Shown here one piece after another: positions 53,587-61,521 of a stretch of 64,000 bases of DNA (position 1 is its first letter; each line of letters opens with the position of its first letter). The DNA is from Oscillibacter sp. GTDB lineage: Bacteria > Bacillota > Clostridia > Oscillospirales > Oscillospiraceae. The DNA lies in assembly GCA_022652815.1 (NCBI GenBank), contig JALCRR010000001.1:62001-126000 (forward strand), written 5' to 3'. The notes under the pieces are model-generated. The model searched no databases. It saw nothing but the letters and a program-made list of their open reading frames with translations, and was not told the DNA's origin. Made by a program: the position numbers and the translations under genes.

Positions 53587-55385
53587 TGAGACAATCACCC
53601 TCCGGCGCCCTAACGGACGACGGCAGCTTCATTCAGCAAACCTTTTACCATCACCTCGCACCGGCCATGCTCTCCATGTTCGGCGTAATGGCCAGCACCA
53701 TGGCCAACACCTTGATTACGGGCAATGTGCTGGGCGCAGACGGACTGGCCGCCATGAGCGTGGTCATGCCCATCTATTTCGTGTTTGCCACCATCGGCTC
53801 GCTGGTGGGCGTGGGCGGATCCACACTGGCCTCCCATGCCATTGGCCGCAACAGGCAGGCTGACGCGGACGGAGCGCTCACGCTCTCGGTGGTGCTGGCT
53901 GTGGGTCTGGCGCTGGCGGTTTCCGCACTGGGACTGCTTTTTCTGGATCCGATTTTGCGCCTGCTGGGGGCGCAGGGCAACCTGTACCCCATGGCGCGGG
54001 CGTATAGTCTGATCTATGTGGCCGGGGGCGTGGGAACCACCGTGTTTTACCTGCCCTATAACTTTCTGAAGTTGATGGGCCGGCTGCGGCTGCTGACGGC
54101 GCTGTTTTTCGGGATGGCGGTCATGAATGTGGCACTGGATCTGCTGTTTCTGCTGCCGATGGGAATGGGACTTGCCGGCGTGGCTTTGGGCACGGTACTG
54201 GCCTCTTTGATTACGGCGGTGGCGGGAACCGTATGCCTTGTGCGGGGTCCGGGCGCATTCCACCTGGTGAGCCTGCGGGGACGGGGCAAGGATGCGCTGC
54301 GGCTGATGGAGCAGGGCAGTCCGTCTGCCCTCAACAATTTGGCCACGGTGCTGCGTTCCATGCTTTTAAACCGCATCGTCTTGTCGGTGGCGGGCAGCGT
54401 GGGACTGGCCGCTCTCAGCATTGTCTCCACCACGGCCAACCTATCCCTCACGGTGCTGTCCGGCCTTCCGCAGGCCACGGCACCGTTCGTGGGCGTTTTC
54501 ACCTGCCAGCGGGATAACACCAGCCTGCGCCAGATGGAAAAATTGGCCCTGGGCGTGGGAATGGGTCTGATGTGCGTGTTTGCGGCGCTGGTGTCGGTGT
54601 TCGCCGGACCCTTGTGCCGCCTGTTCGGCGTGGTAGATCCCCTGACGCTGGCAAAAGCCGCCCATGCAGTGCGGCTGTTTGCCGCAAGCCTGATCGCGGC
54701 GCTGCCCTGCTGCCTGCTGATTACCTATTATCAAGCTGGCGGGCATACGGGACTTGCCAACCTGATGACGGTGTGCCGGGCATTCGTGTTTGTCGTGGGG
54801 CCGGCGTGGCTGCTTGCTTCTCGACTGGGCCTTTCCGGCGTATGGGCTGCCTTCAGCGCAGGGGAGTGGGCAACACTGCTGATTCTTGGAATTGTGCTAA
54901 TCTTTTGCCGAAAAAAGGGACGGTATTCGCCCATTTTGCTGCTGGATCGCAACATCGAGCAAAACGGCGCCTACATTTCCTTTGCGGTAAAAGCCGAAAG
55001 TTCCGCCATTGCGGAGTGTGCCGAGCAGATCGAGGATTTCTGCACGCAAAATGAGCTCAGCCCCAAGCGCACCATGCTGGTCAGCCTCTCGCTGGAGGAA
55101 ATGCTGACGGGCATCCGCGACCACTGCTTCCCGGACGAACCCCAGCGCACCATGGACGTGCGCATTCTGGTGGTGCCCGACCAGACCCGCAAGGATGACG
55201 TGGTGGTCATCCGCATTCGCAGCGGCGGACCTGCCTTTAACCCCATCGCCTACTACGAAAGGCGCGCAGAGGAGTCCCCAGAGAATGTGGGAGACTCACT
55301 GGGTATTGGAATGATTGTCAAAGCCGCCGAGGTTGTGGACTATAAGAGTACCTTCGGGGTCAATAACCTAACGGTCATGCTCTGA
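53586..55385 (+). CDS. MATE-type transporter fused to an RsbW-like ATPase domain
   Basis: 599 residues. Residues 15-450 are a MATE transporter with 12 membrane segments (LAPAMLSMFGVMASTMANTL at the first). A soluble C-terminal domain (about 465-599) has LVSLSLEEMLTGIRDHCFPD as N-box, RSGGPAFNPIAYYERR as G1-like box with the Asp replaced by Ser, and GDSLGIGMIVKAAEVVDYKS then NNLTVML, the RsbW/HATPase_c_2 pattern. The fusion ties a serine-kinase-type domain to a membrane pump. Start ATG 53586 touches the STAS stop; GTG 53583 is possible. Confidence 0.85.
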   Translation: MRQSPSGALTDDGSFIQQTFYHHLAPAMLSMFGVMASTMANTLITGNVLGADGLAAMSVVMPIYFVFATIGSLVGVGGSTLASHAIGRNRQADADGALTLSVVLAVGLALAVSALGLLFLDPILRLLGAQGNLYPMARAYSLIYVAGGVGTTVFYLPYNFLKLMGRLRLLTALFFGMAVMNVALDLLFLLPMGMGLAGVALGTVLASLITAVAGTVCLVRGPGAFHLVSLRGRGKDALRLMEQGSPSALNNLATVLRSMLLNRIVLSVAGSVGLAALSIVSTTANLSLTVLSGLPQATAPFVGVFTCQRDNTSLRQMEKLALGVGMGLMCVFAALVSVFAGPLCRLFGVVDPLTLAKAAHAVRLFAASLIAALPCCLLITYYQAGGHTGLANLMTVCRAFVFVVGPAWLLASRLGLSGVWAAFSAGEWATLLILGIVLIFCRKKGRYSPILLLDRNIEQNGAYISFAVKAESSAIAECAEQIEDFCTQNELSPKRTMLVSLSLEEMLTGIRDHCFPDEPQRTMDVRILVVPDQTRKDDVVVIRIRSGGPAFNPIAYYERRAEESPENVGDSLGIGMIVKAAEVVDYKSTFGVNNLTVML

Positions 55386-55414
55386 CCCGATACCAGGCAA
55401 GGAGGAAACGAAAG

Positions 55415-56443
55415 ATGTATCACACGCTCACCAATGAAAAAGACGGCCGGTGCATTCAGGTGCAGTTCCGCCCTTTTCAGGACAAGGATGCGCCCGAGCT
55501 CATTCGCTGCATCCGTTCGGAATATGCGGACACCTATTTTAAGCGTGGCTTTTACACGCCCGAAACCCTAATTCGGGAAAATGCCAGCGGCCACATTCGC
55601 TTTTTGACGGCGGAGCTTTCTGACGGCGGCGTGGCGGGTATGTTGGCGCTCAAACGTTTCCTGCCGAGGGAGGATATGTGCGAAATCGCCTCCCAAATTT
55701 TCAAGTCCGAATATCGCGGCTTTCACATGGCATGGCCGTTTTTCCAATACGGCATGGAGCAGATTGACCGAATGGATGTCTCGGCGGTCTACTGTCTGCC
55801 GGTGGTGTTCCACGACATCACCGAGGTACTGATGGAGCGCATCGGCCTGATGCCCTGCGGCTTTGTCTTTTCGGTGTTTCGCATGGACGTCATTCACCAC
55901 TCCTACCCCCGGGACGAAAACTTCAAGCATCCCCAGGGCATCATGGTGCAGCCCAAAAGCAAGCGCGATGGGGGCAGAATTTTCGTGCCGGCGGAGCACA
56001 GCGCCTTTGCCCGGGACATCTACGGTTCTATGAAAGCGGACTGTGCGCCGGATTCCACCGCCGTCCCTCTCACTGGAGAGAGTAACCTGTTTTTTGAAAA
56101 CGATGAGATTCAAAAAAGCTGCGCCATCCATGTAGATCGCGCAGGCGCCGATCTGGCGGCGCGGATTTTGGCCATCCGGGCAGCGAACCCCGAACCTCTG
56201 CAAACCTTCAATGTATTTCTGAACATCAGCGATGAAAGCGCTGTGGCGGCTTATGAAGCTTTGACGGCGCTGGGCTTTTTCTTCGCGGGCTTCCAGCCTT
56301 TGTGCAGCGCTCGGGAGATCATGGTGCTCCACGATCCCGGCAGCGTGCCGCTGTATCTGGATGCGCTTGCATTGACGCCCCGCTTTCAGCGGGTGCGGGA
56401 CTACATCAAACCGTTCTATGAAAAGAGGAGGGCGCGGGAATGA
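55415..56443 (+). CDS. GNAT-like protein in the partner-switch operon
   Basis: 342 residues, about twice a single GNAT domain. The first half reads like an acetyltransferase fold (QFRPFQDKDAPELIRCIRSE, AELSDGGVAGMLALKRFLPR). The second half repeats the fold weakly (NVFLNISDESAVAAYEALTA, LGFFFAGFQPLCSAREIMVL). No classical R-x-x-G-x-G acetyl-CoA loop is visible, so activity is uncertain. It overlaps the phosphatase gene by 4 bases (ATGA) and follows the MATE fusion by 29, so it belongs to one transcript. Confidence 0.65.
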   Translation: MYHTLTNEKDGRCIQVQFRPFQDKDAPELIRCIRSEYADTYFKRGFYTPETLIRENASGHIRFLTAELSDGGVAGMLALKRFLPREDMCEIASQIFKSEYRGFHMAWPFFQYGMEQIDRMDVSAVYCLPVVFHDITEVLMERIGLMPCGFVFSVFRMDVIHHSYPRDENFKHPQGIMVQPKSKRDGGRIFVPAEHSAFARDIYGSMKADCAPDSTAVPLTGESNLFFENDEIQKSCAIHVDRAGADLAARILAIRAANPEPLQTFNVFLNISDESAVAAYEALTALGFFFAGFQPLCSAREIMVLHDPGSVPLYLDALALTPRFQRVRDYIKPFYEKRRARE

Positions 56444-58998
56444 AACTGCGGATTGGACAAAAGGTCGTGGCGCTGGTGGTGGCGTGCAGCGCCCTGTCGA
56501 TTTTGATCTTGAGCGGGATTTCCCTCTATGGCATCACCGGCGTGCGCCAAAGCGCGGTGAACGCAGGCACCCAGCTGGGTGACAGCGCGGCGGAAAACAG
56601 CCGCTCGGCTCTGGAAAATCAGGCCAAGGAGCAGCTGGCTGCCCTCGCTCTGGAAAAGGCCCGCTATACGGAGTCCAAGCTTCAGACCATCAGCGATAAT
56701 GTGGAGATTTTGGCCAGCGAAATGACGCAGCTGACCTCCAATCCCCGCAGCTATGCGCCGCGCTCCGTTGCACCCCCTCGGCGGGAGAATGCCGGGCAGA
56801 TCACGCCCCAACTGCTCCTCTCCGCATCGGTGACCAACCCCAACGATCCCGCTTTACAGGCGGAAATCGGCACAGCGGCCAACATTCAAGATTTTCTGGT
56901 GCGCATGAATGCGGCCAGCGACGTGGTAGCTTCCTCCTACATCGCCTCCAAAAACGGATTTGTCATCATGGCGGATAAAATTGCGGATCAGAAATTTGCC
57001 GACGCTTCCACAACCCAGCCCGCCCCATACGAAGCCTTTGCACGTCCCTGGTACAAAAAGGCGTCTGCGGAGCAGAAGCTGGTGTTTACCGACGTGGTCA
57101 ACGACATCAACGGCGGCGGCCTGTGCATCATCTGCGCCGCGCCCTATACCGACAACGGCACATTTGCCGGAGTCGTGGGCATGGGCTCCTACCTCACGGA
57201 AATCAATCAGATCGTGCTGAGCACCCAGATCGGGCAAAACGGCTTCGGCTTCATTTTAAACGGGAAAGGCGAGGTCACCATCTCTCCCAAGACCGAGGGC
57301 GAGCTGACTGCCGACCCGGATAACCCCACCGATCTGCGCGAAAGTGAAAATGCCGGGCTTGCCGACCTCGCCTCCCAGATGACCGCCGGCGGCAGCGGCG
57401 TGGCGCGGGTGACGCTGGACGGCAAGGACTGCTATCTGGCCTATTCACCGCTGTCCAGCGTGGGCTGGAGCTTCGCCACTGTCATTGAAACCAGCGAGGT
57501 CGTTGCCCCCGCCCAGCAGACCCAATCCGCCATTCACGACCTGACCAATACGGCAGTGTCCGACATGAACGGGCGGATCAGCGGCATGCTGGTGATGATG
57601 GTTGTTGCCGCCGCGGTACTGCTGGCACTGGTGGCTCTGGTTGGCTGGAATCTGGCCTCTCGTCTGGCACGGCCCATCCGCAAACTCACCGACGGCGTGC
57701 GGGATATCAGCGGCGGCAATCTGGATCTCAAGCTGGACATCCATACCGGCGACGAGATCGAAAGCCTTGCCCTCTCCTTCAACGCCATGACGCAGGAGCT
57801 ACACGAATACATGGACAACCTGACCAGAATCACGGCGGAAAAGGAACGCATCGGCGCGGAGCTGGACGTGGCCAAGCACATTCAGGCCAGTATGCTGCCC
57901 TGCATTTTCCCGGCATTCCCCGAGCGTCCGGAACTGGACATCTATGCCACCATGACCCCTGCCAAAGAGGTGGGCGGCGATTTCTATGACTTCTTCCTGG
58001 TGGATGACGACCATCTGGCCATGGTCATGGCAGACGTATCCGGCAAGGGCGTTCCGGCGGCACTGTTCATGGTGATTGCCAAAACCCTGCTGAAAAACGT
58101 GGCCCAGACGGGCCTATGCCCCAAGGCCGTGCTGGAAAAGGTGAACAACCAGCTGTGCGTGGGCAACGAGGCGGAGATGTTCGTCACCGTCTGGCTGGGC
58201 ATTCTGGAAATTTCCACCGGCACGATGACCTGCGCCAATGCGGGACATGAGTACCCCGTTGTCAAACGGGGAAGCGGCGACTATGAGCTTGTCCGCGACA
58301 GGCATGGCTTCGTGTTGGCGGGGATGGAAGGTTCCCGCTACAAGGAGTATGAACTGCACATGGACCCGGGTGATCGGATTTTCCTTTACACCGATGGCGT
58401 AGCCGAGGCTACCGATGCAAATAACGAACTTTACGGGACGGATCGGATGCTTGCGGCGCTGAACCGCAGCAAGGGAGCAACCTGTGAAACCCTTCTCGGT
58501 CTGCTGAAGCAGGACATTGATGCGTTTGTGGGAGAGGCTCCCCAGTTCGACGACATCACGATGCTGAGCCTGGAGCTGAAGCCGCAGAGCGGCTCTGCCA
58601 TGAAGCGGTTGAAGCTGGCACCCTCACTGGATGCCATCGACAGCGTGACGGCCTTTGTGGAGCAGGAGCTGGAGGCGGCGGACGTTCCCATGAAGGTCAT
58701 CATGCAGATGAATATTGCTGTGGACGAGATTTTCTCCAACATTGCCCGCTATTCCGGTGCCACCGATGCCACGGTGGGCGTGGGCGTATCGGACGGCGTT
58801 GCGACGCTGCGCTTTGCCGACAACGGCAGCCCCTATGACCCCACCCAGAAAGCCGACCCGAACATCGCCCTCTCCGCCGAGGAGCGGGACGTTGGCGGCC
58901 TTGGCATTTTCATGGTCAAAAAATCCATGGACAGTGTGGAATACGAGTATCACGACGGCTTGAATATCCTTACACTCAAAAAACGAAGCGGCATGTAA
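56440..58998 (+). CDS. Sensor PP2C (SpoIIE-type) phosphatase with Cache, HAMP and ATPase domains
   Basis: 852 residues. Membrane segment 9-31, outer Cache sensor about 35-365, membrane segment 381-403, HAMP 405-458 (RPIRKLTDGVRDISGGNLDL), PP2C domain about 490-710 with EVGGDFYDFFLVDDDHLAMV, MADVSGKGVPAALFMV and FDDITMLSLEL, and an ATPase domain 725-852 with N-box DEIFSNIARY, DNGSPYDP and GGLGIFMVKK. It holds phosphatase and kinase-type domains in one chain, so it can reset the STAS protein both ways. Ribosome site GAGGAGGG lies inside the upstream gene. Confidence 0.93.
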   Translation: MKLRIGQKVVALVVACSALSILILSGISLYGITGVRQSAVNAGTQLGDSAAENSRSALENQAKEQLAALALEKARYTESKLQTISDNVEILASEMTQLTSNPRSYAPRSVAPPRRENAGQITPQLLLSASVTNPNDPALQAEIGTAANIQDFLVRMNAASDVVASSYIASKNGFVIMADKIADQKFADASTTQPAPYEAFARPWYKKASAEQKLVFTDVVNDINGGGLCIICAAPYTDNGTFAGVVGMGSYLTEINQIVLSTQIGQNGFGFILNGKGEVTISPKTEGELTADPDNPTDLRESENAGLADLASQMTAGGSGVARVTLDGKDCYLAYSPLSSVGWSFATVIETSEVVAPAQQTQSAIHDLTNTAVSDMNGRISGMLVMMVVAAAVLLALVALVGWNLASRLARPIRKLTDGVRDISGGNLDLKLDIHTGDEIESLALSFNAMTQELHEYMDNLTRITAEKERIGAELDVAKHIQASMLPCIFPAFPERPELDIYATMTPAKEVGGDFYDFFLVDDDHLAMVMADVSGKGVPAALFMVIAKTLLKNVAQTGLCPKAVLEKVNNQLCVGNEAEMFVTVWLGILEISTGTMTCANAGHEYPVVKRGSGDYELVRDRHGFVLAGMEGSRYKEYELHMDPGDRIFLYTDGVAEATDANNELYGTDRMLAALNRSKGATCETLLGLLKQDIDAFVGEAPQFDDITMLSLELKPQSGSAMKRLKLAPSLDAIDSVTAFVEQELEAADVPMKVIMQMNIAVDEIFSNIARYSGATDATVGVGVSDGVATLRFADNGSPYDPTQKADPNIALSAEERDVGGLGIFMVKKSMDSVEYEYHDGLNILTLKKRSGM

Positions 58999-59041
58999 GC
59001 GTAAGGGACGCCGAATCTTTCCCGCAAGAAGGAGAATGATG

Positions 59042-60013
59042 ATGAACACAGAAAAACGGCCAGCTCTTTGTGGAGACAGCCCCTCAAAAGCAAGGAACAG
59101 AATCGGGAACGTTGCCCTAACCTTGGCGGCGATGCTGTGCCTGTTGTGCGGGTGTGCTTCTTCCCCTGCGGCGGACACAGCAGCATCCGCATCGGCAGCA
59201 GGCGCATCGACGGACACAGCAGCCGCGCCCACGCTGACGGCGGAGCAGGCCGCGCAGGTCAACACGGTGGCGTATTTGCTGGGACACTATCAAACCGTGA
59301 CCTATGCCCAGCTCAACTACGCCAACGGCGACACTATCCACAGAATTTATTATACCGATGACGACGGAACGCTCTGCGCCACAGGGGACGGCTCCGGCTA
59401 CTCCGAATATCTGACCGACGACTTCTATTATTACCATCCGGAACCGGGTGAGAGCGTGTACATGCTCTCAGTGGCAGAGGGAACGTATGTCAGTGACTAT
59501 CTCTTTATGGTTTCCTCCGGTGATTTTACCGCCCAGACCACGGACGCAAACGGCAATCTGGTCTGTACGGCGGAATCGGATATTGACCAGGCGTACGCCG
59601 ATGGCCTGTCGGATTTTGGAACGATTACCACCGAAGATAAAATGGTCACCACCACCGTGTTTGTGCCTGACGACTTCCGGACGCTGACCATTGATTTTTC
59701 CATTCGCCGCCCGGACGGCACGGAAATTCCAATCGCCTCCGGCGCCCTGTTTTACGATCAAGAGGTGCAGCACGCCGACGCGGTGCAGCGCTATTTGGAC
59801 GAGCCCAAGGTCACGGTGTCTATTCAAATGCCCGATGGCACCGCCCGGACGGCAAAGCTCCCCCGGGGCGCAGCCTTTGAATGGGAATGCGACGAGGGCA
59901 ATGCGCTCTATCTCGACCCGGAGGGAAACAACCCGGTGCCGGAGACCTCCCAGCCGGTGCAGGCGGATTTGACGCTGTACTGCCTGCCAAATTCGCAAGG
60001 CGGCCAGAGGTAA
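59042..60013 (+). CDS. Lipoprotein of unknown function
   Basis: 323 residues. Long n-region, hydrophobic core VALTLAAMLCLLCGCASSPA with lipobox Cys near residue 35, then an Ala/Thr linker. The mature part has repeated Tyr/Asp-rich turns (YLTDDFYYYHPEPGESVYML) and no recognised domain. Start ATG 59042, 7 bases after AAGGAG; ATGs at 59036 and 59039 are alternatives. It follows the phosphatase gene by 43 bases and may be its outer partner, but this is speculation. Confidence 0.75.
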   Translation: MNTEKRPALCGDSPSKARNRIGNVALTLAAMLCLLCGCASSPAADTAASASAAGASTDTAAAPTLTAEQAAQVNTVAYLLGHYQTVTYAQLNYANGDTIHRIYYTDDDGTLCATGDGSGYSEYLTDDFYYYHPEPGESVYMLSVAEGTYVSDYLFMVSSGDFTAQTTDANGNLVCTAESDIDQAYADGLSDFGTITTEDKMVTTTVFVPDDFRTLTIDFSIRRPDGTEIPIASGALFYDQEVQHADAVQRYLDEPKVTVSIQMPDGTARTAKLPRGAAFEWECDEGNALYLDPEGNNPVPETSQPVQADLTLYCLPNSQGGQR

Positions 60014-60143
60014 CGAACATAACCTGCCGATAAAAAAGACAATCCCACGGCTTTTCGCAGTACCGATGGCGCTGCCTTTCGCAGTGCCTGCGCACACCCC
60101 CTCTTCCCAGCGGGAATCATCCATCCGGAAAGGAGTACCCGCC

Positions 60144-61494
60144 ATGACCGGAATCCCCCTTCTTTTCGTGTTTTTGGGCTGCATCGCGGCCATGATTTTT
60201 CTCATTGCCCAGTGCCATGTCCATCCCTTTCTGGCACTGCTGACGATCTCACTGGTGCTGGCGCTTGCCGGAGGCATCGGCCTGCGGGACATCCCCAGCA
60301 TCGTGGGAAGCGGTTTTTCTGGCGTATTCGGCAGCATCGGCCTTGTGATTTTGCTGGGCATGCTGATCGGCAATCTGTTGGAAAAGACGGGCGCGGCGCT
60401 GACCATGGCGGAATGCGCCGTTCGTCTGGCCGGAAAGCGCCGCCCGGAACTGGCGCTGGCGCTGGTGGGTGGTTTCCATCCCGGTTTTCTGCGACAGCGG
60501 CTTTGTCATTTTAAACCCCATTCGCAAGGCACTCTCCGCCCGCACAGGCCGCTCTTCCGTGGCCTGCACGGTGGCGCTGGGCTCCGGGCTGCTGCTCTCC
60601 CACTGCCTGATTCCCCCCACACCGGGGCCTTTGGCTGTTGCCGGGACCCTTTACGGGGTGGACGGATTGCATACAGAGGTTGATCTTCTGACCGTGATGG
60701 GTGTGGGCGCACTGTGCAGCATCCTTCCGTTCCTTCTCATCTGCCTGCTTGTTCGCCGACTGGGAAAGACGCCGGATTTGGCTGCGCCGGAGGAGCTGGA
60801 CGCGCAAAATGTGCCCGAACAAAGCCGACCCTCCGCGTTTTGGGCATTTGCGCCCATTGCGGTGCCGATCATTTTGATGGGGCTGGCCTCCCTGCTGGAA
60901 ACGGCGGGGCACTGCCCGGATGTGCTCTATTTTCTGGGTCAGCCCATGGCGGCATTGACGGTGGGTCTGCTGTTGGGACTGCTCCTGCTGCGGCAAAGCG
61001 CCCTGCCCGACAAGGCCAAGCTGCTGCGAGAACTCACCGAAGACACCCTGCGCACCGGCGGCCCCATCCTGTTCATCACGGCTGCGGGCGGCGTGCTGGG
61101 CGCGGTGATTAAAAACACCAATCTCGTTCAATTTGTCGCGGACAACGCCGGAGCGCTTGAACCGCTGGGCTTTGCGTTTCCGTTTCTCATCGCGGCGGCG
61201 CTGAAATGCGCGCAGGGCTCCTCCACCGTGGCCATGACCACCACGGCGGGAATCGTGGCTCCGCTGATGACCACGCTGGGCTGGACCACCCCCATGAGCG
61301 CCGCACTTTTGACCGCCGCCATCGGCGGCGGGTCCATGTTGGTCTCCCACGCCAACGACAGCTTTTTCTGGGTCGTCACCGGCTTTGGCGGGCTGGATGT
61401 AAAAACCGGCTACCGCACATACACCGTGGCGACATTGCTCTGCGGTCTTTCCGTTCTGGCCGGGGTGCTGCTCCTATCAGCACTGTTTTTATAA
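60144..61494 (+). pseudogene. GntP-family permease interrupted by a frameshift
   Basis: The first frame from ATG 60144 (TGIPLLFVFLGCIAAMIFLI to ELALALVGG) carries the N-terminal half of a gluconate/hydroxyacid:proton symporter. The continuation VSIPVFCDSGFVILNPIRKA and all later segments, to LLLSALFL, are in the next frame from about 60472. Together they give about 450 residues, the full GntP length, with a single one-base shift in the run GGTGGGTGGTTTCC. It is either a fresh mutation or a sequencing error, since both halves are otherwise intact. Confidence 0.85.
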
Positions 61495-61521
61495 CTCCAC
61501 TGCAAAGAGAGGCAATCTGTC

